From CAVZXS01 sp963779325 (GTDB lineage Bacteria; Bacteroidota; Bacteroidia; Chitinophagales; Chitinophagaceae), in NCBI GenBank assembly GCA_963779325.1, contig CAVZXS010000036.1, forward strand, positions 1 to 21,001: a DNA stretch of 21,001 bases, given 5' to 3'. Of the stretch, positions 7,970-17,899 are shown piece after piece (position 1 is the first letter of the stretch; each line of letters opens with the position of its first letter). The notes beneath the pieces are model-generated. The model was not told the origin of the DNA, made no database searches, and saw nothing but the letters and a program-made list of their open reading frames with translations. Both the position numbers and the translations under genes were made by a program.

Positions 7970-10900
7970 ATGTCAAGACTAAAAAAGTTAATTCTTTTAT
8001 CTTGTTTCTGTTTGCCGGTGATTGCTCTGCAAGCGCAAACAAGGACTATCACGGGTAAGGTAACATCGGCTGCTAACGATGTACTATTGGGTGCCACCGT
8101 TGCGGTGAAAGGAAACCTAAGCGGGGCTGTTGCTACAGATATAAATGGAAATTTCAGTATATCCGCACCGGCAGGTAATGTAACCCTGGTAATATCAAGC
8201 ATCGGGTTTGGTACAGTAGAAAGAACTGTTCCCGGTGATGCTTCACAACTGAATGTTGCTCTTTCAGAAAGCCAGGCTGAATTGGAAGGAGTAGTAGTTA
8301 CGGCCTTAGGTATTACACGTCAGAAAAAAACGCTGGTATATGCTACGCAGACTGTGAAGCCATCGGAGCTAACGGAGGTAAGAGATGCAAACAATGTGAT
8401 CAATTCACTATCAGGTAAAGTTGCCAATGCTGTGGTTACACAGGGTTCCGGCGGCCCGGGTAGTGGCGCAAGAATCGTTCTTCGCGGTAACCGCTCCATT
8501 CAGGGTTCTAATAATGCTTTGATAGTTGTAGATGGTGTTCCGATCAGTAATAATACTTTTAGTGTACCGTCAAGTGATTTTGGATCCGTGCAAGGATCCG
8601 ATGGCGCTTCCAGCATCAACCCCGATGATATAGAATCTGTAACTGTACTGCGTGGTGCCTCTGCGGCGGCACTTTACGGCAGCCAGGCAGGAAATGGGGT
8701 AATAGTTATCACTACCAAAAAAGGAAAAGCAAATAAAATTGCCGTGACCTTGAACTCGGGCCTTACTGTAGAATCAGCTTTTGCTTTACCGAGATTTCAA
8801 AATTCATATGGACAGGGAAATGGTGGTGTATTAAAAGATACGCTTCTTATTGGAGAAAGTTGGGGTGCTAAATTGCAAGGCCAACCAATCACAACTCATC
8901 TCTTAAAGCCGGGTACCTATTCAGCTCAACCGGATAACGTCACTGACTTTTTTAGGAAAGGGACAAGTATTAATAATTCAATCGGTGTTACAGGTGGTAC
9001 TGATAAAATGCAAACCTATTTTTCTTATACTAATAATAAGATTCAAGGTATTATTCAGAAAAATGACCTGATTCGTCATACGGTAAATCTTCGGATCACC
9101 AACCAGATTGGTAAACGTTTTTCTACAGATGCAAAAGTTACTTATGTAAACCAGGATATAAAAAACAGGCCGCGTACAGGAGAAGAAAATGCCCCTGTGA
9201 TTGATATCTATAATATGGCCAGAAATATTTCCACAGCTGATGCCAAAAACTACGAACTTACGAATAATATCGGCTTGCCTTCCCCAACAACTTTCCCCTC
9301 CACATTAAGTTCTATTTATCAAAACCCTTACTGGGTAATAAACCGAACATCTATTAATGAAACAAGAGACAGGGTAATTGGCTTTGTAAATGCAAAGTTC
9401 AAAATAACTGAATGGCTAACTTTATCAGGCAAAGCGAACCTTGACAGAACCTTTGACAGGGGAAACAACCAAGTAACTGAAGGCACTACATTATGGTCCA
9501 GATCAGGTGGCGATTATTCAGAACAAAAAATTATTGTTACCGACAAATGGTTTGATGTAATGCTGGAGGGAAATAATTCAATTACAAAAGACTTGAAAGT
9601 TAACTACCGTGTAGGGGGTATTTTTCAGGACAGGCAAAATGAAGTAGCTTCTGCCAGTGCGGGAGGCTTAAATGTTACCAATAAATTCAGTTTAAATTTT
9701 TCCAAATCTCCTTCTGTTAGTTCAGGCTTTGTAGAAGTTCAAACTCAATCTGCTTTTGGTCAAGCTAACTTTTCTTATAAGGATGCTATTTTTTTAGATG
9801 CCAGTTTGAGAAATGACTGGGATTCCCGTCTTCGCAGTCCGCATACTTTCCTTTATCCTTCTGTAGGTGTATCAGCTATATTGTCTGACTTAATGACACT
9901 CCCTAAAGCTTTATCATTTTTAAAAACAAATGTGAACTATGCGCAGGTAGGTAATGGTGGAGCATTTGGATTGCTGAATGCAGTATATAGCTACGGGCAG
10001 GGTGCAGGAAATGGTTTTTTAAGCAGGGGTACGACGCTTCCTTTTCCTGAGCTGAAACCTGAAATTGTAAAAAGTTTCGAATTTGGAGTAGAAGCCAGAT
10101 TCATTAATAATCGTATTGGCTTTACGGCTACTTATTACAAGAGTAATTCGTTTAACCAATTACTTCAAATTGCATTGCCTCCTGCTTCAGGATATAGCCG
10201 GAAATATATAAATGCAGGTAATATTCAAAATAATGGATTCGAATTTGTTGTAACCGGAGCACCGCTGAGAAACAAAGATTTCAGCTGGGATGTTACCTTT
10301 AACCTTGCTTTCAATAAGAATAAGGTTATTAAATTAGATCCGGATATTAAACGTGTTGCTTTGGGTGGTGGATTTGGACGTTCAGCCTCCCCCTTGGTTG
10401 AAGAAGGTAAACCATTCGGTGATTTGGTTGGATTAACTTGGGCTAAAGATTCAAAAGGAAATCGAATTGTTGATGCACTTGGAAAACCTGTTGCATCTGC
10501 AGAACAGGAGTATATAGGGAATATTAACCCTAAGGCAACTTTAGGATTCACTAATACGTTTGAATATAAGTCATTTTATCTTCGGGTATTAATAGATGGA
10601 AGAGCCGGCGGTACTTTGGTTTCAGGTACAGAAATGAATTTAGCTTTCAGTGGTATACCTGAAGTAACAGAAAAATTTCGTGAGGGCGGTTTGAATTTAG
10701 GTGGTGTTAATGCAACAGGTCAGCCCGTATCTGCCACTATAAGTTCTCAACAGTTTTGGCAAAGCGCCTCTTTTAAAAGGTATGGAGTTGCAGAGTTTTT
10801 TGCTTACAATGCAACCAATTTCAGGGTAAGAGAACTTTCTTTTGGATATGATTTGCCCGTGAAGAATGTCGCATTTTTGAAAGCTGCCAAACTTTCTCTT

Positions 10901-11083
10901 GTTGCACGTAATTTGTTTTTCTTATACAGGGGAAGTTCCAGGCTGGATATACCCGGCATTGGTACACGTAAAATGTGGTTTGATCCGGACATGAGTTTGG
11001 GTAACGGAAATTACCAGGGAGTTGAATATGGTACTTTACCTTCTACCCGCAGTTTTGGTATAAATTTACAGGTAACTTTTTAA
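7970..11083 (+). CDS. SusC/RagA-family TonB-linked outer membrane transporter
   Basis: This 1037-residue outer membrane protein has a signal peptide (about 1-23, ending in ALQAQ). A carboxypeptidase-regulatory-like beta-sandwich follows at about 27-105 (ITGKVT, TDINGNFSI), then the plug domain at about 115-250 (ARIVLRGNRSI; ALIVVDGVPI; SVTVLRGASAAALYGSQAGNGVIVITTKKG). A long beta-barrel runs to a terminal Phe (FGINLQVTF), as needed for outer membrane insertion. It imports oligosaccharides or other large nutrients together with its SusD partner, powered by TonB-ExbBD. The susD gene starts 30 bp downstream. No anti-sigma-interacting N-terminal domain or ECF sigma/anti-sigma pair is present, which fits control by the LacI protein. 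The reading frame is intact, unlike its partner. The substrate cannot be told from sequence. Confidence 0.97.
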   Translation: MSRLKKLILLSCFCLPVIALQAQTRTITGKVTSAANDVLLGATVAVKGNLSGAVATDINGNFSISAPAGNVTLVISSIGFGTVERTVPGDASQLNVALSESQAELEGVVVTALGITRQKKTLVYATQTVKPSELTEVRDANNVINSLSGKVANAVVTQGSGGPGSGARIVLRGNRSIQGSNNALIVVDGVPISNNTFSVPSSDFGSVQGSDGASSINPDDIESVTVLRGASAAALYGSQAGNGVIVITTKKGKANKIAVTLNSGLTVESAFALPRFQNSYGQGNGGVLKDTLLIGESWGAKLQGQPITTHLLKPGTYSAQPDNVTDFFRKGTSINNSIGVTGGTDKMQTYFSYTNNKIQGIIQKNDLIRHTVNLRITNQIGKRFSTDAKVTYVNQDIKNRPRTGEENAPVIDIYNMARNISTADAKNYELTNNIGLPSPTTFPSTLSSIYQNPYWVINRTSINETRDRVIGFVNAKFKITEWLTLSGKANLDRTFDRGNNQVTEGTTLWSRSGGDYSEQKIIVTDKWFDVMLEGNNSITKDLKVNYRVGGIFQDRQNEVASASAGGLNVTNKFSLNFSKSPSVSSGFVEVQTQSAFGQANFSYKDAIFLDASLRNDWDSRLRSPHTFLYPSVGVSAILSDLMTLPKALSFLKTNVNYAQVGNGGAFGLLNAVYSYGQGAGNGFLSRGTTLPFPELKPEIVKSFEFGVEARFINNRIGFTATYYKSNSFNQLLQIALPPASGYSRKYINAGNIQNNGFEFVVTGAPLRNKDFSWDVTFNLAFNKNKVIKLDPDIKRVALGGGFGRSASPLVEEGKPFGDLVGLTWAKDSKGNRIVDALGKPVASAEQEYIGNINPKATLGFTNTFEYKSFYLRVLIDGRAGGTLVSGTEMNLAFSGIPEVTEKFREGGLNLGGVNATGQPVSATISSQQFWQSASFKRYGVAEFFAYNATNFRVRELSFGYDLPVKNVAFLKAAKLSLVARNLFFLYRGSSRLDIPGIGTRKMWFDPDMSLGNGNYQGVEYGTLPSTRSFGINLQVTF

Positions 11084-11113
11084 TAGTAAAAAATACTCTA
11101 AAAGCGAATATAT

Positions 11114-12712
11114 ATGAAACAAAAAACATCAATTATCAGGACGCTAACTGCGCTTCTTTTATTGAGCAGTCTTATCTCTTTGTCGTGTACTAAAAAGTTT
11201 GATAAAATTAATACCGACAGGAATGCAATTGCTACAGTAGGTTCTTCAGAACTGCCATTTCTTTTTGCAAAAGCAGAAGGAATCTGCAATGCCCAATATC
11301 TGGAATTACCAGATTGCACAAAATCTTTTTGCTGATCAATACGCTCAGTATTTTGGTTGTACGGCTACCTATTTCCCATCCGATCGTTTAAATATCCGGA
11401 TGGATTGGGTAGGTGCCGCGTTTAATCCTATTTATACCGATATGGTTCCGCAGTTGCAATCAATAACTAAAGCGGCAGCAGCGGGTTCAGCCGAAGCAGC
11501 ATTGGCAGATATTGTTTGGGTACTTGGTTTTCACCGCGTTACAGATTATTGGGACCCATTCCTTATTTTAAAGCAGGCGAACCGGCAACTTCTGTTCCTT
11601 ATGATGCGCAGGATAAAATTTATGATGATTTTTTCAAAAAATTAACTGCCGCAGTTACGGCGTTGAAAACAAAAACAACTGAAAAACCTTACGGTAGTTT
11701 TGATTTAATTTATAGTGGTAATGTAAATAAATGGATCAAGTTTGCAAATTCGTTACGTCTTCGTTTAGCTTTACGGATTTCTAAAGTAGATCCTGCCCGT
11801 GCAAAAACTGAAGCCGAGGCTGCCGTTGCATCAGGTGTAATGTCTATCAGTCCCGATGAGGATGCTTTACTGCAAAAAAGTTTAAAAGGCGATGATAATA
11901 ACGGCTTATCAAGAATGTCGGATTGGAACGAATTCAGGATGAGTGCCAGTATGGAATCAGTTTTAAAGGGTTACCAAGATCCCCGATTAAAAGAATATTT
12001 TTTGCCAAATAATGCTACTAAAACCAATCCTAACGGAACGGGACAGTATGATGGCCTTAGAAACGGACTTACTGCTGCACAATTAGGTGACGCCATGAAT
12101 GCAGCCACCGCAAATGCGAAGGTTGGTAAAAGATGGTCCTCGGCTGATTTTGCCGGCAATGATAATTTTTTGGAGACCCCGCAGAATGTTATGTCTGTAG
12201 CAGAATCTTATTTTAATCGTGCTGAAGGCGCCTTATTAGGATGGAGTATGGGAGGTACTGCAAAAGAGTTGTATGAAGCAGGTATCTCTAATTCGATGAA
12301 ACAATGGGGAATAACAGATGCTGCTGCGATAACGGCTTATACCAACAGTAACAATGTTCCTGTTGCGCCGGCTGATTTTTTAAATTCACCTGCTGTATCT
12401 GATGCTCCTATAAAATTTGCAGCAGATGTGCCAACACAGAAAAAACAGATAGCCATACAAAAATGGTTGGCGATATTCCCTGATGGTACTGAAGCTTGGG
12501 CCGATTACAGGAGAAGCCGGACGTTTATATTGTACCCCGTTGCCAATTCTGAAAACCCGGATATTCCCAATCCCGGCACGCAATGGTTGAGAAGAATTCC
12601 GTTCCTGCTTTCGGAAAAACAGAACAACAAAGCGGCGGTTGATGCAGCAGTTCCGCTATTGGGGGCAGGCGGCGATAAAGTAACGACACCTCTTTGGTGG
12701 GATAAGAATTAA
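11114..12712 (+). pseudogene. SusD-like outer membrane nutrient-binding lipoprotein, two compensating frameshifts
   Basis: The start encodes a lipoprotein signal peptide with Cys at residue 25 (SLISLSC), then the SusD-like_2 type opening TKKFDKINTDRN. The frame changes by one inserted base (or two lost) near 11276-11283 and returns by one lost G in the GGG at 11551-11553. The 275-bp middle piece, read in the shifted frame, is clearly SusD (SAMPNIWNYQIAQNLFADQ; YFPSDRLNIRMDW). The third piece begins in GPIPYFKAGEP, where the corrected junction gives VTDYWGPIPYF. Corrected length is about 532 residues, normal for the family. It would cap the SusC barrel and bind the glycan at the cell surface. 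All conserved blocks are kept, so assembly indels are more likely than decay. It ends 20 bp before a terminator hairpin. Confidence 0.9.
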
Positions 12713-12731
12713 TTTGTTTGATTTTTTTATA

Positions 12732-12773
12732 AAAAAGATTCCATCGAAGACTTAAATTCGGTGGAATCTTTTT
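12732..12773 (+). terminator. Rho-independent terminator after susD
   Basis: Arms 12732-12748 and 12757-12773 pair over 17 positions, with a single U-G wobble and an 8-base loop. The stem core is GATTCCATCGAA with TTCGGTGGAATC, followed by a run of T. The A-run on the left arm would give a T-run on the other strand too. It closes the susCD transcript 20 bp after the susD stop and leaves only 32 bp before the next gene. Confidence 0.85.
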
Positions 12774-12805
12774 ATTAGGAAACCACCTGTATTTAAAATC
12801 ATTTT

Positions 12806-15800
12806 ATGCCGCGTATTTTCATATATGTTTGTTTGCTTTGTTCATTCGGTATACTGTCGGGTTGCGTCAGCGATGATTCCAAACTGTTTACCCGGCTAAG
12901 TGAAACGAAGACCGGTGTAAACTTTCGCAATACGCTTTTTGAAGACGGTCCCTTGAATGTGGCTAACTATATTTATTTCTATAACGGCGGCGGTGTGGCC
13001 ATCGGCGATATTAATAATGACGGCTTGCAGGATATACTTTTTACCGGCAATATGGTGCGCAACCGGCTATTTCTGAATAAAGGCAATTTTAAATTTGAAG
13101 ACATTACAAAACGTGCAGGGGTAGATGCCATGCAGGGCTGGTGTACCGGAGCGACAATGGCCGACGTAAACAACGACGGTAAATTGGATATTTACATTTG
13201 CCGCAGCGCCGATATTAATCCTGATCTGCGTAAGAATTTATTATTTATTAATAACGGTTCTTCACCCTCTCCTTCAGGAGAGGGCGGGGGTGAGGTTACG
13301 TTTACTGAAAAAGCTAACGAGTATGGATTGGCCGATAATGGCTACTCAACGCAAGCTTCTTTTTTTGATTATGATAAAGACGGTGACCTGGATTGTTTTA
13401 TTATCAATCACTCCATTCAAAAATATACCGCCGGTGTACAGGACAATCCTGAACTGCGCAAAGAACGCAACCCGGATTATGCCAGTAAGCTATACCGCAA
13501 CGATAATAATCATTTTACCAACGTAAGCGATCAGGCCGGCATTACTTCCAATGTACTCACATTTGCTTTGGGTGTCGCTATATCCGATTTTAATAATGAC
13601 GGCTGGCCTGATGTTTCCGTTTCGAATGATTTTAATGAACCTGATTATTTGTTTATCAATAACCGTAACGGCACTTTTACCGAGCAGCTTACCAAAGCCA
13701 TGGACCAAATATCATTGTATTCCATGGGCTCCGATGCAGCTGATTATAATAATGATGGCTTGACGGATTTAGTTACGCTGGATATGATGCCGGAAGATAA
13801 CAGAACAATTAAGATGCACAGCGGCGCAGAGAACTTTGATAAGTTTCAATTTCTTTTTACACAGGGCTTTTATTACCAGTACAGTCGCAATATGTTGCAA
13901 CAGAATAACGGTGATGGTACATTTAGCGAAGTAGGACAATTAGCCGGCGTATCAAATACCGACTGGAGTTGGGCTGCACTCTTTGGTGATTATGATAATG
14001 ACGGTAACAAAGACCTTTTTGTAAGCAATGGCTATGTAAAAGATTATACCGAAATGGATTTTTTAAAATACTCAGTTGACCGTGTTATCAAAACAATGGC
14101 AAAAGATTCGGTGGATCCCATTCCTGAATACATTCGAAAAATGCCAACGATAGAAATTCCTAATTATATTTTCAAGAACGAAGGCAACGGAACTTTTACC
14201 AAAAAAACTTCTGAATGGGGATTTGATCGCAAAGGCGTTTCAGCAGGCGCTGCTTATGCTGATTTGGATAATGACGGCGATTTGGATTTGGTAATAAATA
14301 ACTCTAACAGCTACGCAGACATTTATAAAAACAACAGCGAAAAGCTTATTAAAAATAACTACCTGCGTGTGCAATTGGATGGCGGCGTGGCCAATCGACG
14401 GGGTATCGGCGCCAAAGTAAAAGTATTTTGTAAAGGACAGCAATCCTACCAGGAGCAATCACCTGTTCGCGGATTTCAATCATCGTCAGATCCTGTATTA
14501 AACTTCGGTGTGGGTAAAAACACAGTGATTGATTCCGTACTCATTATTTGGCCCAATGATAATTTTCAAAAAATGACTGCCGTGCCGGTCAATCAATTGT
14601 TGACAGTTAAAATGACTGATGCAAAAGAAAAATGGAGTTATGATACTGCAGCAAATAAAAGTCAGTCTTTACTAACGCAAACACACTGCCTGATGTTCAT
14701 CATGAAGAAAATAAGTTTAATGATTTTACTGTACAGGCTTTATTGCCCAATTATTTGAGCCGGCAAGGGCCTTGTTATTCGAGTAGCTGATATAAATAAA
14801 GACGGACTCGAAGATTTTTTTATCGGCGGCGCTAAAGACAAAACGGCTCAATTATTTATTCAAAATAAAAACAATACATTTTCCCTCAAATCATCACCCG
14901 CATTTGCAAAAGATGCAGCCAGTGAAGATGTGGCCGCTGTATTTTTTGATGCGGATAATGATGGGGATGCGGACCTTTATGCAGCAAGCGGCGGATTTGA
15001 ATTGAATGAAAACGATCCGGCATTTCAGGATCGACTTTACATAAATGACGGTAAGGGAAATTTTATAAAAAAAGAAAATGCATTGCCGGCAATGCTTACA
15101 AGCAAGAGTTGTGCTAAAGCCGCTGATATAGACGGCGACGGTGATATGGATTTATTTGTTGGCGGAAGGGTAGTGCCGGGAAAATATCCTGCTGCACCAA
15201 GGAGTTATATTTTACTAAACGACGGTAAAGGAAACTTTACAGATGCTACGCAAAAAAATTGCGCAGCATTGGTACAACCCGGGATGATTACTGACGCATT
15301 ATGGATAGATATTAATAATGATAAACAACCTGACTTGGTTACAGTTGGTGAGTGGATGCCTGTACGGGTTTTTATAAATGCCAAAGGAATACTGTCAGAT
15401 GCTTCGGCCAATTATATAAAATTTGCGAGTACAGGATGGTGGAATCGAATAAGCGCATCGGATATGGATGAGGACGGAGATATGGATTTAGTAATCGGTA
15501 ACTGCGGAACCAATACGCAGTTTCATGTAGAGGAGAAAACACCGATGAATATTTACTATAAAGATTTTGATAATAATGGTTCTGTCGATCCGATTCTTTG
15601 TTATTATATCGGCGGTGTTTCTTATCCTGCTAACTCACGAGACGATCTTACTGATCAATTGCCGTATTTAAAGAAAAAATTCCTGGCCTATAAAGAATAC
15701 GCCGATGCAACAATCAATGACCTTTTTACACCCGATCAATTAAAAGATGCCGGTGTATTGAAAGCAGAAATTATGGAGACGGTGTATTTGGAAAATCAAG

Positions 15801-16138
15801 GCGATAAGGGTTTTGTAAAACATCTATTGCCCTTGCCTGCGCAATATGCTCCGGTGTATGGAATTGTACTGGAAGATTTGAATAACGATGGGAAAAAAGA
15901 TATGCTGCTGGCAGGTAATAATACCTGGACAAGAATAAAATTCGGAAGGTACAGTGCCAATCATGGTGTATTATTAACCGGAGATGGTAAAGGCGAATTC
16001 AACTATGTTCCGCAGGCAAAAAGCGGTTTAAGTTTAAGAGGTAATGTAAAGAGTCTTAAATTAATTAACACAAACGGGTCTAAAAAAATTATTGCAGGTA
16101 TTAATGATGATAATGCGGTTTTAATTTCGATAAAATGA
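12806..16138 (+). pseudogene. FG-GAP/VCBS-repeat lipoprotein with ASPIC/UnbV domain, two compensating frameshifts
   Basis: A lipoprotein signal peptide has its lipobox LSGC at Cys20. The protein carries at least a dozen calcium-binding FG-GAP motifs of the form DxNxDG (DINNDG, DVNNDG, DYDKDGD, DFNNDG, DYDNDG, DLDNDGD, DADNDGD, DIDGDGD, DMDEDGD, DLNNDG), which suggests beta-propeller folds. An ASPIC/UnbV domain lies near residues 520-605 (RRGIGAKVKVF; VRGFQSSSDPVLNFGVG). The frame is lost by one missing base near 14676-14688 and regained by one extra base near 14771-14782. In between, the shifted frame reads LPDVHHEENKFNDF and LLPNYLSRQGP, family-typical sequence, so the apparent gap 14759-14929 is really coding. 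Corrected length is about 1110 residues. It is a surface protein often found beside SusCD, with unknown biochemical role. Its stop overlaps the next start (ATGA). Confidence 0.88.
13262..13295. repeat. Palindromic repeat inserted in frame in the FG-GAP gene
   Basis: CCCTCTCCT (13265-13273) and AGGAGAGGG (13276-13284) form a perfect 9-bp hairpin with a 2-base loop. They are flanked by TCA (13262-13264) and, after a G-rich hexamer, TGA (13291-13293). This layout, read on the other strand as CCTCACCCCCGCCCTCTCC, matches a palindromic repeat I know as common between genes in many bacteria. Here it is translated in frame as SPSPSGEGGGE, exactly where sister repeats have a short NNG-x-x-FTE turn. 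Confidence 0.75.
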
Positions 16139-16881
16139 ATACTCCTACTAAAGGACAGGTAGCAATAATTACCGGAGCCGCATCCGGCTTGGGCTTGGCT
16201 ATTGCACTCAAATTATCAGAGCTGGGTGTTTTGCTTACATTAATAGACCAAAACCATGACCGGCTTGAAAAAATAAAGCAACAAACAAAAGTTGATACTG
16301 AGGTTTTTTCAATAGATATTACTTCTGAGGAAGCAATAAAAAAAGCAATTGAGCAAACTGAAAAACGTTTTGGAAAAATAGATATATTGGTAAATTGCGC
16401 GGGTATAACCGGTAAAACAAATATTAAAAGTCATGAAGTTGAATCGGATAACCTCCGGCAAGTATTTGAAGTAAACTTTATGGGCTCTTGGTACACGTCA
16501 AAATATGTATTACCCTTAATGCTGAAAAATAACTATGGGCGCATCCTGCATTTTGCATCCATTGCCGGTAAAGAAGGTAATGCGGGTATGCTGGCCTACT
16601 CCGCCTCCAAAGCTGCTGTGATAGGAATGACGAAAGTACAGGGAAAAGAATATGCTGAAACGGGGATTACAATCAATGCATTGGCGCCTGCTGTTATCAG
16701 AACCGCTTTAGTAGAAGTGATGCCTGTTGAGCAGGTAACCTATATGACAGATAAGATTCCGATGAAACGTTGCGGTACGTTAGAAGAAGCAGTAAACATG
16801 GTATTGTATATTGTGTCTCCGCAAAATAGTTTTACTACAGGCTTTGTATTCGATCTTTCCGGCGGTCGTGCTACGTATTAA
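16135..16881 (+). CDS. Short-chain dehydrogenase/reductase
   Basis: This 248-residue classical SDR has the dinucleotide motif TGAASGLG (13-20), an acidic residue after beta-2 (Asp38, suggesting NAD rather than NADP), Asp61, NCAG (87-90), Asn114 and the catalytic Ser142, Tyr155 and Lys159 (YSASK). The C-terminal GFVFDLSGGRATY is typical of FabG-like members. It oxidises or reduces a hydroxyl/keto group on a small cytosolic substrate. FabG-like sequence does not by itself mean fatty acid synthesis, and sugar or sugar-acid dehydrogenases share this form. Its ATG overlaps the stop of the FG-GAP gene (ATGA at 16135-16138), showing translational coupling, and a hydroxyacyl-dehydrogenase-family gene follows after 35 bp. 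Confidence 0.93.
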   Translation: MNTPTKGQVAIITGAASGLGLAIALKLSELGVLLTLIDQNHDRLEKIKQQTKVDTEVFSIDITSEEAIKKAIEQTEKRFGKIDILVNCAGITGKTNIKSHEVESDNLRQVFEVNFMGSWYTSKYVLPLMLKNNYGRILHFASIAGKEGNAGMLAYSASKAAVIGMTKVQGKEYAETGITINALAPAVIRTALVEVMPVEQVTYMTDKIPMKRCGTLEEAVNMVLYIVSPQNSFTTGFVFDLSGGRATY

Positions 16882-16916
16882 ACAATTCTTTTTAAAAGAA
16901 TAATAAATTCCTGTTG

Positions 16917-17894
16917 ATGGATAATACAGAAAATATAGAGATCGGAGTAGTTGGCCTGGGATTAATGGGTTGCAGTATCTCCACTTGCTTGTTAATGGCC
17001 GGACATAAAGTGATGGCTGTTGCGCCTGTTGCCGGCGATCTGCTACATGCCGGTAAAAGAATAACCGATCATTTAACCCGATCGAAAGAGCAGGAATTGA
17101 TTAGCTATCCTCCCGATTTTTACTTACAGCATTTGATCATTACAGAAGATTATTTGCAACTTAAAAACTGTAAAGTCGTTATTGAATGTACGTTGGAGAA
17201 TATTGAGATTAAAAAATCTGTTTACGACAAGATAGAAGCTGTTATCAGCAACAATGCAATTTTAACCAGTAATACTTCTGCTATTCCCATCAGCATTTTG
17301 CAAAAGCAAACTAATTTTCCACAACGCTTTTTTGGTTTGCATTGGGCCGAACCTTCTCATACCACGCGGTTTCTTGAAATTATTTGCGGTGAATTAAGTG
17401 ATATTTCAAAAGGAGAATATTTATATGAATTATCGTACCGTTGGGGTAAAGAACCTACACTCGTAAGAAAAGATATAAGAGGGTTTATCACCAACCGACT
17501 GATGTATGCGATGTACCGCGAAGCTTGTTCGATGGTTGAAAAAGGATATGCTTCGGTGGAAGATGTGGATCGGGCCTGCCGCAATAATGCCGGCTATTGG
17601 ATGACATTAGTCGGCGTATTTCGCTGGATGGATTTAACCGGCGTAGCGGCCTATCATACCGTAATGAAAGATCTTTTACCGACATTGGATAACAGTACGG
17701 AAGTGCCTGAATTGATTGATAAGATAGTTCGTGAAGGAGGAAAGGGTGTTGCCAATGGTAAAGGATTTTATGATTACACTCCCGATGAAGTAAAATTATG
17801 GGAAGAAACATTTACTGAGTTTAGCTACGAAATAAGAAAACTCGCATTGAAATATCCGGCTGATGTAGTAAAGAAGAAATTGAAATCACAGTAA
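16917..17894 (+). CDS. 3-hydroxyacyl-CoA dehydrogenase family protein
   Basis: This 325-residue NAD-dependent enzyme has an N-terminal Rossmann domain (VVGLGLMG, 11-18; SNTSAI, 118-123). The likely catalytic pair is His142 (GLHWAEP) and Glu154 (RFLEII), with Asn193 in GFITNR. A helical C-terminal domain follows (VDRACRNNAGYWMTLVGVFRWMDLTG). Length and motifs fit a broad group that includes 3-hydroxybutyryl-CoA dehydrogenase, L-gulonate 3-dehydrogenase and carnitine dehydrogenase, so the true substrate may be a free hydroxy acid. I chose the ATG at 16917 over the adjoining TTG at 16914. It stands in the same operon as the SDR and ends 5 bp before the convergent dipeptidase gene, with no terminator visible between them. 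Confidence 0.9.
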   Translation: MDNTENIEIGVVGLGLMGCSISTCLLMAGHKVMAVAPVAGDLLHAGKRITDHLTRSKEQELISYPPDFYLQHLIITEDYLQLKNCKVVIECTLENIEIKKSVYDKIEAVISNNAILTSNTSAIPISILQKQTNFPQRFFGLHWAEPSHTTRFLEIICGELSDISKGEYLYELSYRWGKEPTLVRKDIRGFITNRLMYAMYREACSMVEKGYASVEDVDRACRNNAGYWMTLVGVFRWMDLTGVAAYHTVMKDLLPTLDNSTEVPELIDKIVREGGKGVANGKGFYDYTPDEVKLWEETFTEFSYEIRKLALKYPADVVKKKLKSQ

Positions 17895-17899
17895 CTGTT

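Noticed and set aside
16885..16901. ATTCTTT/AAAGAAT hairpin between the SDR and hydroxyacyl-dehydrogenase-family genes
   Set aside because: A 7-bp all-but-AT stem with no following T-run is too weak for a terminator, and the two genes look co-transcribed.
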